Program-made: the position numbers and the translations under genes | In this document: positions 48,521-61,700 of the stretch, piece by piece | Position numbering within the stretch: position 1 is the stretch's first letter | Layout: the number at the start of each line of letters is the position of its first letter | Source: Epiperipatus broadwayi | Lineage: Eukaryota > Onychophora > Udeonychophora > Euonychophora > Peripatidae | Assembly (NCBI GenBank): GCA_028023455.1 | Contig: JAQFVV010000031.1 | Coordinates: 3,600,001-3,664,000, forward strand | DNA: 64,000 nucleotides | Direction: 5' to 3' | Notes under the pieces: generated by a model | Seen by the model: the letters and a program-made list of their open reading frames with translations, nothing else | Databases searched by the model: none | Told to the model about the DNA's origin: nothing

Positions 48521-51500
48521 GAAGTATATTGTTTCCATTATAACATTTTTTTAGTGCTAATACCTTTTTTTTTTCAAAGAAAAAAAAGATTTTCAAATAC
48601 AATATTGATATTTAATGTTACCCATAAATCTTATTACTTTTGATTAAAAACCTTTTCTAAAATGCAAATTAATAATTTTTCAATATTATTAAAATAAATG
48701 AAAGTTTTTTTAAAAAATAATTTTTATTTATAATTGATGAAAATAAGTTTGCTATCCAATTATAAATTGCAGCTGAATGTTATAATTTCTTTGTCAATTT
48801 GCTTTCATGTAAAAGTAAATTTTTCTATTAAAATCTGAATCATTCTTTTTAATTAATTAATATTTTCATAAATATTTTCTAACAAAAATTATAAATGTAT
48901 AAAAAAAGATTCCATAACATATGTTTTCACTTTGAAAATCAAACCATAGATATCGGAATTGTCAAAATCATTGATAGATGTTCTCTTGTGTACAGAACAA
49001 GCAACAAACAACCACTGCCATGGAAGGTGGTTTCTTATATTATTGTTGTATTGATTTATTAATTGTAAAAAAATTCTGAAGGTTATTCACTATGGTTTTC
49101 TCAATAAAATAATGGTTAAAATCAGCAAAATAATGTTAAAAGATTATAAAACATACATTTTCACTTTGAAAATCAAACAAAGATTTGGAACTTTTGAAAT
49201 CATTGACAGTTCTCTCTTGTGTAAAGAACAAGAAACAACCAATCAACCAGAAAGGCAGGTTCTTATCTTATTGTTATATTGATTTATTAGTTGTAAAAAA
49301 ATTCTAAAGGTTATTTAGTATGCTTTTCTTAATAAAATAAGTAAAATCTGCAAAATAACATTAAAAGTAGCAGTTTGAGAAAGAGTTAGAGCTGTTTATC
49401 AAATTAATCCAAAAATTATTGACATTTAATGTTAAATCTTTTTCTTTTGATTTAAAAAAAAATTCAATATGCTACTCTACACAGAAATATCAATGATTAT
49501 ATTATGCATTTACAGCATAAAGCAAAGCTCCACAGAAATAAGATGTTAAAAATTTTTGTTCTCAATTTAACACACACCCCTCTTTTCTAAAATTTGGAAA
49601 AAAAGTGTCTTATATTTGAAGTAATAAGGTATATAAATTCTTAATATGTTTATATTTAGAAATAAAATGCTCTTGGGAGTTAAAAACTAACAATAAAGTT
49701 ATATAACAATATATTTAATAACCAATTTTAATAGGATAAACTGACATAATGAAATCATGGAAGTTAACATGTAAAATAAATATTTATTTTAAATTAAAGG
49801 AGCAGAATGCATCCAAATGCATTAAAATTTTATAATTTAATAATATGTATGTATAAAGTATTTTTTGTATTAAAACATTTATTATTTTGTTTATATAATA
49901 AGTTTCTTTTAAGCCATTGTGTAAAATATCTTTAAATTATATCAAAAATATCTTTTAAAAACTCATCCTGATTGTGTGGAAAATTTTGAAATTTATTAAT
50001 AAAATGATGATAATAATAAAATGAAATATTAATCCAAAATATACTTTATTTACATTATATAGCTATGAAAATATTATATATATTCAGTATGCGGCAAGAG
50101 ATCATTCATACTTTTTTATCTTTCTTTCTTGTTTGATTTTTGGATGGTGAATATACTAACTTATGAAACAGTGAACCGTGTTGCTATGATGACAATAATA
50201 TTAATGTAAAAATGTTTATTTCTTATTGTATTGTAAGACTGTAAATTGATTTTATTCATTTTAAAAAAGGAAAATGAATATGTAAATAATAAATTATATA
50301 GTTTAGATGAAATTATTATTCTTTTGTTATATGTTTCATGTTCATTACTGCATTCATGATAGTAAATTATAAACAATATAAATAAATGTTTAATATTTCA
50401 AATATATTTGTCCTTTTTTATTTGTGTAATATATTGTATGAGAAATATATAAATATATTTGCAGTGAAAATGTAGTGTAAATTGTTTAATTTATATTAGA
50501 ATCAAAAATAGTATTTATATATTTAAAATGTAAATATTTATTATATATAATAATTGGGAAATGATTTTTTTTAAATTTGTCATTATTGTGTAATAAAATG
50601 TTTTATTTATGGAGTGCTGCTGGAAATCATTTAAACAGTGAATATAGAGGATTGCTATACTTATACTGATGCCAATGAAAAAAAAATTTTATAAGTAGAA
50701 CTGAATAGTTTAAACTCACTCTCTTGTTTTGGCTTTAAATTGAAGCATATATAATTTTCTTTATATAACTTTCATTTTATTTCCTTTAAAATATATAAAT
50801 GACTGAACAAAATAAAAAGAAAAGAAGCAACATTGTTTGCCACGGACCAGACAGCATGTCGAAAAAAATTTATGGGAAAACAACAATTTATTGTAAAAGT
50901 AAAAAATCATTGAAATTGATTCATTACCTTATAAACCATCAGAATAATTTTATTCTTTAAAAATGGGTTACTATATTTAAAAGCTGGATTATAAAGGGCA
51001 GAAGATATATAAGAGTCATATCTACCTGCTTGTGTTATTTTATTAGATCGATTGCTCAATCTTATCTAAGATATGAATCAGTTTAATTTTCCATTTTATC
51101 ATCCTAGATAAAGTTAGCACCTATTCATTTATAATACTTTGAAATAATACTTGTTCATAAAGGGATGTCTCTTCATATCATCATAAATATAAACTAGTTC
51201 CTATGTGTGTAATGTCATATAAACCAATTTGAAAGAATAACTTGGATATATACATAAAACATTGAAATCAATACAATTTACTTTGGATTTAAAAGTTTTT
51301 GTGAATATATTATATCTTCTCTAAAGCAAGAACGTGTTATTGGTTTGTAGTTTAAATAGACGTCAGAAATGTGATGTCATTCTGGAAATACAGTATTTAA
51401 AGACTCCCATTCAGGTCATTTCTTTATGTTTACCATTGCTATTGATATTTTTTGACTTTCTTCATTTAAACGTAGTCTTTATTGATAAATAGTGTATAGT

Positions 51501-52119
51501 TTTAAGTTGAATAGTAATCTATTTACATAACAAAATATAAAAGTTATATTTTCCTAAGTTTAAACTTGTATCTTGTAGCATAGTAATTATTGTTTAATAT
51601 TTTAAAAATACTTTCTTTTTATTTTATTTATTGTTTTTTAATTAGCTTTAGGTATATCACTTATATTAAAAGTTCAAAAAAAAAATGTTATCACAATAAG
51701 TATTCACTTTATTTTGTTCTCTTAAATTTTTATTAGCAAATAACTAGATTCATCTTAGTATACATATATTTATTAATTATATAATTAGATGTATATATGA
51801 AACTCTCTTGTATCTTGGAAAATATGGATGTCCTGCAATATATTTATACTACATAGACATATGTGTTTCATATTTGGTATTAAATAATTGAAGATTGGTA
51901 GCAATCATACATTTAAATATGAAATTAATGTCAAATGATGATTTATTATACATGCAATTAGATTGTATGTGTACATATCAATTATTTGTGATCTATTAAT
52001 TATATATATATTATATAACTGATATTCATTTATTAATAAATTTTAATAAATGTGGTTTTAATTTCTCCTTATTTGTAAAAATGAAAATACTTAATTGTAA
52101 ATTATTAGAGAAAAAATAT
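48521..52119. other. AT-rich DNA with a tandem duplication
   Basis: Apart from the duplication at 48916-49380, no gene or element is recognised. The frame at 50161-50376 (minus) is AT-biased random-looking sequence. Confidence 0.55.
48916..49380 (+). repeat. About 234-bp tandem duplication
   Basis: Unit 1 starts aacatatgttttcactttgaaaatcaaa at 48916. Unit 2 starts aacatacattttcactttgaaaatcaaa at 49150. Both continue through tctcttgtgtaaagaacaag-like and ttgatttattagttgtaaaaaaattct segments. The units differ at many positions, so the duplication is old. Confidence 0.85.
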
Positions 52120-52671
52120 AGTTAGTAATAAATTTGGCTGAACGTTTTCGAGGAACCGTGCCTCATACTCATAGCCTTCGTGAAAATGTACTTGATATAT
52201 GTAAATGAGAATATTCAAATGAGTTACTGTTAAGTAGCCCATTTTTTCGAAATGTCGAAGCACGTGTCTCTTCTGTTGATTGCATGGATGTCTCTGTTAA
52301 TGTAGAATGCCTCTTTTATCTTTCTCCTGTAGTCGTTTGGTTCTGAGCATAAAATAACGGGGTTAGCGGGTATGAAATTGTGCCCTGATTGTCTAGTATG
52401 TTCAAAAAATGCAGAAGATGTACTGCTGTTCGTTTGGGCTCTATTGAAGGTGTACCGATGTTGAGCCAACCTGGTGTTAATTGTGGCTTTCGTTTCCCCC
52501 ATAATATGTGGCGTGGCATCCGGCCTGGGGGCAGGAAATGGAGTACACCACATGTGGGGTGAGCGCTGGATCAATGTAATCTTTGGAGTTATTGATCAAC
52601 CTATTAGTGTTGGGTGGAGTTCTGAATATTATGCTGAATTTGTTGCTTAAGGTTCAAAACAAAAAACTTGT
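52120..52671 (-). pseudogene. Third Penelope-like element tail with GIY-YIG domain (PLE-C)
   Basis: On the minus strand from about 52671, a linker (FSIIFRTPPNTNRLINNSKD) leads into VVYSISCPQAGCHATYYGE at about 52555-52495. This is the GIY-YIG signature preceded by a Cys pair. One inserted g near 52500 breaks the frame. The second frame (to 52230) continues TKATINTRLAQHRYTFNRA, HTRQSGHNF, DYRRKIKEAFYINRD and HAINRRDTCFDIS, the normal PLE endonuclease C-terminus. The PLE nuclease cuts target DNA for priming. The copy lacks RT, so it is 5'-truncated, and it is better preserved than PLE-A and PLE-B. A hammerhead-like hairpin follows downstream in the same orientation. Confidence 0.87.
52136..52176 (-). 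ncRNA. Possible hammerhead ribozyme, family 3 (atypical core)
   Basis: Minus strand. Stem I is GGCT/AGCC (52176-52173 and 52139-52136). Stem II is GAGG/CCTC with loop CACGGTT. GAAA is followed by the palindrome AACGTT and C17. The core between stems I and II is ATGAGTA plus an extra T instead of CTGATGA. C3 and G8, which pair in active hammerheads, read A and T, so the pair would be kept as A-U. It lies just 3' of the PLE-C endonuclease, where pLTR ribozymes are expected. Activity is doubtful. Confidence 0.45.
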
Positions 52672-55600
52672 CCAATCATTGCCCAATTGTGCAAGCCATA
52701 TTCATTGATTAATAACAATCAAGTGAAATAAGATAAACTGACTACATTATAAAATTTATTTAAAATAACTATATCACATAATCCAGAAACCAAATCCCAG
52801 GATTGGTGAGTATGGTTATATTATTTTTTGTATTGAAATCTATAATTATTATCTAACTAAATATAAACTTTATATGGTAATCATAATCAAATACTTGCAT
52901 GTTTTATCTAAATTATTATGATCAGATTGAGTTCATGGTTGGTCAATCTTATTCACTTATAAAGTTAATAGTAGTATATTTTGTTCTGTTATAAGTCAGA
53001 ATCCTTTCCTTTAATTATATTTAAATTTAGTTGATGTGGATCATAAATCTAATTAAATATTAAATTTTAATAGTCATATTTGATTATAATAAATGCTAAT
53101 AATTCTTATATGTTTTGATTATTATTATAATATATAGTTTTAATACTTTAGTTACAGAAAATTTAAAATATTGCTATGATTAATTAGTTATAGTAAACAC
53201 CCAATAGAAATATATTGTTTCTTTTATATACTTGTATGATTGGAGATTATAGATTCAAGATTATCTAATATGTTTATTGATATTACATCATTATAAAATA
53301 GCATGATTATAATAGTAAATTAATATATAGGTATAACATAGCTGTGTTAGTATTATTTATTATTTTATTAAACTAAGGTTTAAAATTAATTATTGGGTCA
53401 TATATTTCTTTAACTATTATGAATATTGTAGACTTATAGGACATACTAAAGCTGTTATTTCAATCACTCATGAATTATTTTATTTAGATATAAACATCAT
53501 TAAATTCCAATATAAGTATGTATGATCTGTTAGTTGTATTGGAATTTAGTTGTTGAATGATTTATCATTATTTTTGTTCAATTATAAGTGAAATCTATCT
53601 TAGGCATATATCATAGTTTTGGGAGTGTGATATTTGATAAGATTTATATTTAGGTATTTGAAATGATAAGTTTGTTTGTTTTCTGTTTATTCTAAATACT
53701 GTCTGAACTCATGATTTGTTTAGTATAGTTAACAGTCAAATATGTGATTAGATAAATGATTATTTTAAATATCAAATGATTATTTATTGATTAGAATTCA
53801 TTTATCTTAGTATATTATATTTATTCTGTTAAGAACAATGCTATTATTCACAAGACATTATAATATTAGTATTATTTTTCTTTCATTTATATTTTATTCA
53901 GTTACAAATTATGTCTAACTTCAGGGCTTCTTTTCATTCTGATACATAGAATGATCAATGACCTAAGCTATGTTTTACTCGGGTTATATTAGAGTTATTA
54001 CTTCCCATTGCATATTTTTGATCTACTACAATGGCATCCTAACTTTAAGGGTGATAATAAAGGTTATTTCATCATCATCTTTTCATGACAGTTATAAAAT
54101 GCTGCTCAAACCTCTAGGGCATCTTTTTATCCTATTACAATATATATATATATTTATAAGAAGCAATTATTTTCAGGCTTTTCAGTTAACAGTAAATAAA
54201 AGTAATTATTATAAATATTTTTATATATATTATTTTTAAATTATTATCATTGGATATTTTTTGCAATTATTCAAAATGGCAGTTTAATACTATAAGTAAA
54301 TCACATAATTTTATTTATTTGGAAAGTGTTTTTAAAAAATCAATTTTTATAATCAAAAAATAAAAAAAATTCATATACTTTTATGATCAAGAGAAATTGT
54401 TTGTTTTTATTTGTATTATTTTTACAAAATTCTTATTATTTTTGGGAATTGTTAAATATATCAAAATGAAATATGTATATGTAAAGAATAGATTTTACTT
54501 TACCATTTTACCCAACAGTTTGTCTCCAATTGGATTTCATTTTATAGTTATTAATCAGAGTTCATAAATTATTTATTTATTAAATATTTCTCATATAGAC
54601 ATAATTTCATTTCTTTATACTAGGCATACTTCTCTGTAAAATATGAATTCAATTGGGTTGATGCATATTTTATAGGCATTATTAACAACACCTACAGGCA
54701 TTTATTAAGATTTGAATAAAGGAAGTATTAACTTGATCAGATTTCTCTTGAATAACCATGATTGGTCAAAGGATATTGGCTCAAATATCTTTTTACCTAG
54801 ACAAAATCTTTTAATTAATTCACAGGCAAATGTTTATATGTTTGGATTCATTACTAAAGCTATGAATTATTTATTTAATTAATGGTTTATGATCAAAAAT
54901 ATTTTTATAGACTATTACATTGACTAGATCCAATTTCAAATTTTAGAAGAAATTTTCTCTAGATGACTCTCTTAAAGGAAACAGTTCAGTACGACCAATA
55001 AAAAAGCATAAATGAAAAAATAATTTTTAGCTAAATTTTCTTTATAAATGCCTATTTTTCAAATCCTATGATGTCAACTATTTTCTATCTAAATAGTTGG
55101 TTTTTTTTCTTATTACTTTGAAAACACCGTCTTGTGTAGTAGAAGATAATCCTCTCTTTTTAAAATGTTTTGATTTAGAACCTTTTTAAAAAAAATTATA
55201 TATATATATTATCTTACTTACATAGATCCTTGAAGCATTTAATAGTTAATCACATGATAAGTTTGCTTAAGTCATTAACTATTGAATATGCGAATAGTTA
55301 CTAACAAAAATGTATGACATAAAAAAAATCATATCATAAGTTGATTTATAACTCAATTAAAATCTATAAGTATTGAAGATAAATATGTTAAAATATTTTC
55401 TAGAATATTGTTAGATAAAATGCAGGCCTTTTTACCAAATTACTGCCTTTCCATTATTCTATCCCTGGAAAACACATTCATTATGCAATATTAGCATACC
55501 ATGTAATTATAACATATATGCTATTAAAGTAACAATTTTATAAATGTTTTCGATTTTATTAACCACAATTATTTATTGGACAGATATCTAATATTTTTTC

Positions 55601-56239
55601 TGAAAAACTCAATACTTATATGTGTATTCATAAATTAGATTAAAATCAGAACAGTAGCAAGAAAAAACCTTTGTAAGATTCTCATCAATATTTCAGATTA
55701 CAAAAGACTATTGGAAAAAGTAAATAATGATTGAGAACTGTTAACAAGTTTAGTTTTATTTGCCATATCATACGGCTGTCAATATTTAATTTTACCAGAA
55801 TAAACAGATTATTCCATAGGTGAATATGTTGCTATGTAAATAATTACATTTTTAAGGAAAGAGTTGTTTATGAGTGGTAGGATGCCTGCTGGTATTAACT
55901 GTAAATAGCTTTTTATATGTGGATATATTAATATAATTTTATTAATTTCAATCACTGATTTTATAGATAAAAGGTCAATATGCAATGTAATGAGAAACTA
56001 TTATATTTAGCATGCTTTTGCATGGCTTTAATGCTAATTGCAACTATTTTGTCTTTGCCCCATTTAAGTATTAAAAGAATAATTAAGTAAGTTATATTAT
56101 ACCATTACTGAAATAACAATTCTTACAAAATAATTGAAACTAATTAAAATATTTTTTAGACATAAATAAGATAAAAGATTAAATAGGTTTAAAATTAGGT
56201 GGTTAAATATAATTTAAATATGCCAAAAAAATCTAAATT
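52672..56239. other. AT-rich DNA, nothing recognised
   Basis: No coding motif, ribozyme or tRNA-like promoter was seen. The frame at 53970-54239 is AT-biased with no features. Confidence 0.55.
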
Positions 56240-57620
56240 ATGGTCTATCACAATGGTGCCAGAAAAGAGATCAGGCTAAAGTGGCTATTACGATATCTAA
56301 AGGAGACCAGGCTTCATTTCTGGTTTAATTTTTAAAAACTTATTGATGATAAAAGCAGATTTAAGTTGTGGAGATGATGATGAGTTAAAAATTACATCTC
56401 AGAAGCCAAAGGTAAATAGGATAAATACTACCAATCTTATATTAGGAAACAGTCTTCTTTGAAAATTTTTAATGTGTGATACTAACATGGTTGATTGCTT
56501 TCATATATAAGCCAGTGATATGTAAATAAGGCAATGCATTCACAGATAAAATGTTCAAGGTTTTCTTCTTCCCTCATACATAAAGAGCACATTGCAACAA
56601 TATTTTTAGATGTTATTCCAGCTATGAATGCATTGGGTAGTAAAGCTTTGAGATTGGATTTTTATTAGGAAATCCAAGTATTTAGCTCTAACTATCAGAA
56701 CTAGAATTTCTGTATAATAATTTTATTAAAAATCATAAAAAAAAATAGAAAACATCCTTAGGGTTGAGGTTATTTATTAAACTATGGGCTCCCAATTACT
56801 GATTTTTTTTATTTATTTGAGAATAAAATGAGAATATAGCATTCATTTTGAATATAAAATTTAATAAAGTATTTATGAGTTTTTTCCCCGATAGAGGGAA
56901 TGTTTCTATAGGAGTTACAAGAATAAATCATTATGTATTAAGGAATGAGGCAATGAGTTTGGTCAATATATTGAATGCTTTCTGACACTAAAATGTAGAG
57001 ACACAATGCAAGAAGAAACCATTTAACTTTTGTTGTCCCTGCAGTTTTTTCATATTTATGACAACTGTTTTTTTTTTTGCCCCAAATAAGTCTGGTACAT
57101 AGATAGTTTATCTTTTGATTAAAAAAACAAGTAATAAAGTTGATAATAGTAATTAATTTTTGGGAATATTACTATGTTGATAAGAGAAATTTTACTGTGA
57201 AGTGGCAGATAGGCTTTTGAAAGTGAGTGTATAATCTTTTCAATTGAAGTCAGAATAGTATTTTATACTTTTAGCCTTAGTGAATTGAGGGGAGGATGAG
57301 TTGGAAAGACTAAAAATTTAGGAGGAGGGAACTGTAAACAGAAGATATCTGTTTGCCAATAATAATGCACCATGCTGATGACCTCTCTTTATTAAAAGTT
57401 AAAGAGAAATCTGAAAGTATTGTTTTAGTATGGAAAAGAGTTCAGGAAGAAGTTTTTTTGGAAGGAAGAAAGATTATTAAATCATCCATATATGAAATAT
57501 GACTGATTTTTTTATTAATAAGAGGTATATATTTTTCAGGCAATTTATTTTCTATTTCAAGTAAAAGTAAATTAAGTCATGTTATAAGAATTAAAAACTG
57601 AGGAGAAAACCCTGTTACTT
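56240..57620 (-). pseudogene. Old LINE copy 3 (same family as 18.4 and 40.1 kb)
   Basis: No long frame survives, but minus-strand translation shows ordered blocks matching copies 1 and 2. GFSPQFLIL then NLLLLEIENKLPEKYIP (about 57605-57530) corresponds to QGSPLSALFF...NPLLMDIEKNLPGIF. LIWGKKKTVVINMK then KLNGFFLHCVSTF (about 57095-56990) corresponds to LLWRGRTVAIS...FNGLSFHSIQ. A C2HC finger CSLCMREEENLEHFICEC (about 56595-56540) follows. The active site is unreadable. Ends are approximate. It is the most decayed of the three copies. Confidence 0.65.
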
Positions 57621-57849
57621 TTTTCTTTGGTGTATCTTTTGTGTTTTTACATATGCATTTCACATTTGATCCTACCTTGTTATTCTCGACATATATATCT
57701 CATATTTTGCTATAAGATCAAAAGTCTATGAATTGGTTTTTTATTAAGAATCTAAGTCTCATATTAATATGTAAGTATTGGTGAAACAGATTTATTAAAA
57801 ATATTATTTTCAAGTATTTAGATATATTTTCTTTTAACATTATATTGAA

Positions 57850-58032
57850 TACAAGTATAATGTATATACTGAACTTTAAATGTAATTAGAGGGGATTTGA
57901 ACACAGACTGTTAAGCTCCCTTTAGCTATCCACTCCATCTTATATAATTATTACACATAATCACATAGGGTGAAAAAAAGATCTCCAATATATGTATTTT
58001 ATCCTGAACCAGCACTCATCAGTTTATCCAGA
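57850..58032 (-). mobile_element. Fragment of the ribozyme-family-2 foldback element
   Basis: Homologous to the left arm of 25745-26490 (acaagtataatgtatatac, gaactttaaatgtaattaga, catcttatataatt, agatctccaatata). It ends at the family-2 hammerhead sequence, with a decayed RTE remnant directly beyond. Confidence 0.7.
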
Positions 58033-58038
58033 TTATCA
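57985..58038 (-). ncRNA. Hammerhead ribozyme, family 2, inactive-looking copy
   Basis: Minus-strand AAACTGATGAGTGCTGGTTC keeps the core (complement of 58016-58022). Stem II GTGCT/AGGAT has one mismatch, and GAAA reads TAAA, losing the essential G12. Predicted inactive. Confidence 0.5.
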
Positions 58039-58039
58039 T

Positions 58040-58765
58040 CTTATTTCCATTAAAAGCACTCCAATAAAGTTTAATTTTGTGATTAATTTCATCTGCAATG
58101 TTTTCATCTGACTAAGGTATTTTTGTAACTGTTCCAATTTATTATTATGACTCTTAACTTTAAACAATCAACTTTAATTGTAACTTCTGTTTTCATATGA
58201 TAACATTTGAAATTCCGAAGCATTATTTACAAATCCAACTACATCAACTGAAAAATATAGATGACATAAATAATGGCTATTCATTTTCATTCTCTTAGAT
58301 TTGCATTTTAATCCCCAAAATCTTAGTATACTCATAATACACTTATTTAATCTAATCATCACTATTGGTTTGCAATAAATTTTCTTCTGAATTTAACAAT
58401 ATCCTGGATTCATGTCTTGAAGTTCAAAAGCTTTAATAACTTCAAAAATGCTTATTGACTCAAATATCTTTTCATAATTTAAAAATAAAAGCAAACAATG
58501 ATAAATACAAACTAATTGGATCTTTATATAAATACTTGTATGTGATATATATTGCTATAATTTCTTTTAATCCACTTTGTTCTTTGGGTTGATTGAGTTC
58601 AAATTTTTCGTAGTCAAATTGTAATGATCTTAATAAAAATTGCTGTAAAACTGATACACGACTGATTTTTCCTAAATTTATTAGCATAGTTTACTTTATT
58701 TAAAATATTCTTGGCAATTCAGATGGTGATGTAATTAATTATAGATGCTACTTTATTTTCTTGTT
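58040..58765 (-). pseudogene. Decayed RTE-like LINE remnant
   Basis: Minus-strand pieces align with the RTE remnant at 36.9-38.2 kb. FELNQPKEQSGLKE (about 58600-58560) matches LNFHQPREQAGF. LRFWGLKCKSKRMKMNSHYL then CHLYFSVDVVGF (about 58330-58245) matches CELKWETKGVKINGDYLSHLDFADDVVF, with FADD mutated to FSVD. INHKIKLYWSAF lies at the 58060-58090 end. Catalytic Asp is lost. It abuts the ribozyme-family-2 fragment. Confidence 0.65.
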
Positions 58766-61700
58766 TTTTTTTTACTACACTGTTCTTTATAAGAACTCTT
58801 TTCTATACTTCATGGTATAATGTTATATATAGAGCTAACAAAATAAGCTCTTATTTCATGCTATAATATATTTTTAGTAAAAGTGCCATCTTTTTATTTT
58901 AATTAATAAAAAAATTTCCAATATCAAGATATTATATTATATTTTTGATAATTTTTTTTTTTTCTATAGCATAATTTACCATTTCTCCTATATGATTTAG
59001 CACATTTGTATAGTGGTGGGCATAAAAAGTGAAGGTCCATAAATCACAGTTTGACTCTATTATTTCTGATGCTCAAATTTCATATGACCTTCTGAGCAAC
59101 AAAATTACTCAATTGCTTTTACTTATTTTGCCACTTCACAAATATTCTCTTATATCATATTAAATTCTTTATTATACCATTTTCAGAATTTCAGATATTT
59201 GTTTAGAATCATTTTTAAATAGTTTCATATTTCTTCTTAATTTTATACACTGCCTTATCTCGCTTGAAAATTTACTAGTGAATTGTTATTTGTTTGTATT
59301 TGTTATCTATGAAACAACCTTTATCAGACTATCAGTTATTTTCTTAATGAATTAATTCTGCTTAAATTTAGCCTTAACAGATGATATCTCTAAACTTCAG
59401 AAATGCTCAGGACTAGTTTTAATAGCTTTCACCTCTCTCCAGCATTGCATTAATGCATATCTTTTATCTTACTAATTGATGATTATTTATTCTGTTGAAT
59501 CTATTAAGCACATTGATGATATATAATCCAATTTTGTTATATTATGTGATTAGGTGTATATCCATTACAACTTAGAGTTGTTTTTTTAAATAAAAAAAAA
59601 GAATTTAAAATATACAGATTATTTTTCCCTCACAAATTTTATAATTCCATATCCTCTTCCAGTTCTATCTTCATATCCAAGTTTACTCTTAGCATTTTTC
59701 AATTGTTTTTCGATTCTAGCATTAAAGATTTTCAGGATAATTAAAAATATTGTTTGGTCTCATCAAAAGCATTATTTATATCTTATAAAAGTCTTTTACT
59801 TTTTCATTAGAGTAAAAATTTCCATGGCATCAACATCAATTATTTGCATTTGGAACCTTCCATTAAGTTGCATAACTAATCTCGCTACTATAACTGATAT
59901 AATATCAATATTGCTACTATAATTGATATAATATCAATCTTCACAATGTTGCTAACAATGTCCAAAAATGTTTTAATTAATAAAAGATTGTTTTTCTTCT
60001 AAATTATGCAACTTTTATTCACTTGAAAGTCATTTACAGTTATAGATAACTAAACAAAAAGTAATCATCAAATGATAGCCTAGATCCATGATGCACCAAC
60101 TTTTAGTGCCTTCTTGTCTTCAGTTTCCAACCACTGTCTAGAATAATGACTTTACAATCTATCATAAGAATTATAATTTACTTTTCTTTACCATAACTGT
60201 AAATATAAAAGAGAATGAGTATTCACACTTATATTCACACATTCTTCCTGACTTCGACTGATACCTCAATTAAGATATATTAGAATATATATAATACCAT
60301 ATGTTTTCTTGATTTAAAATTTATAAGCAAAAGTATGTAAATTCACCATGTGATCAACCTATCCATATTCATTTAATATATAAAGAACCATACAGAAATA
60401 ACTGTAGCAAGGGGAATACATGGATCAGACATGAGGAATTTGCCTTTTTTGCTTGAGTAAGGTTGCAAGGAGCAATCAAAGAGACTCTTTCAGAGAGTAA
60501 CAGATGCTTGTTGTAATTTAGAAAAAAATAATTATTAATTATTCATTATTCATCAATAACTTGGTTATATCTTTTTTATAGATTAAACATGTAACCATTT
60601 TGATCTGAATGTTAATGTTCTATGCCCTATTATTAACTTCATTCTCATTGAAATATATACTTTTTAAAAATCAATAATGTTTTATCCTTAATATAAAGAT
60701 TGTCCTCAAGGTGTTTCAAATATATTTACAGATATTTTTTTTAAAAATCCATATATATATATATATATGTAATTAAATAAATATAATCATAACTTTAAAC
60801 ATAAAATTACTAAAAATTTAAAGTATATTAAAATTTTAATATAAACTATAACTTTATTACAGCAAGACTAAGTATCAAAATCTAAATGAAGGTAATTGTT
60901 TTTTTAAACAAAAAGTATACTTATATCTGCATGTGACTATTGCTATAATCAATTTATATATTATACTATTATAAAAACTTATTGAATTATTTTGTTGATC
61001 GTATGTCCAGAGGGTGTTAATTAGATACCAGTCAGAAGAACATAAATAACTTTAAATAAATTAACACAAGTTTAGTTACAAAACAATTTATTTAATAATA
61101 ATAAATATTAATAAATAAAAAATAAATAATTTGGAATTCCATAATAAATAAATACAATCTATTATTAATCCTCGAGTTAAAAATTTCACTTCTTGCACAC
61201 ACACACACAAGATAATGTAAACAATATTATGCGTTTTGATTATAAAGTCTTTGCACTTATGTGCTTGCTACTGTTATATACACATGCATTTACTTTCTAG
61301 AACAATTACACTTTTGACAAGTCAATATTTTACTATAGTTGACAATCAGTTATTAAAAGTAAATGATCATAGTCTTTCCAAGTTTTCTTTGTGCTTAATT
61401 AGCACCCACATTTTTCATACACTAATTAGCCATCTCTCCACTAATCCTAGTTTTAGACCGGGTTTTAATTTCTATATGAGTTTGATATTTTACTTTTCAA
61501 TGGCTAATTTCCATAATAGTGTGTTTATTATATTTACAAATTATAAATATTAGTGCATGTACATTTTTTCTAGAGTATATTAAAATTAAAATAATTAATT
61601 CAGAAATAATCTGTCCATTTTATTTACAATCTATATGTGCATAATATATACATAGACATTCAGTTGTCTTTCTGGTACCCTAAATTATTATTTAATGCAG

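Noticed and set aside
57365-57400. HADDLSLL, a YADD-like RT motif on the plus strand
   Set aside because: The surrounding LINE copy reads clearly on the minus strand, with all other blocks in order there; the match is coincidental.
61236-61553. 105-residue plus-strand frame
   Set aside because: No recognisable domain or homology block; composition fits random AT-rich sequence.
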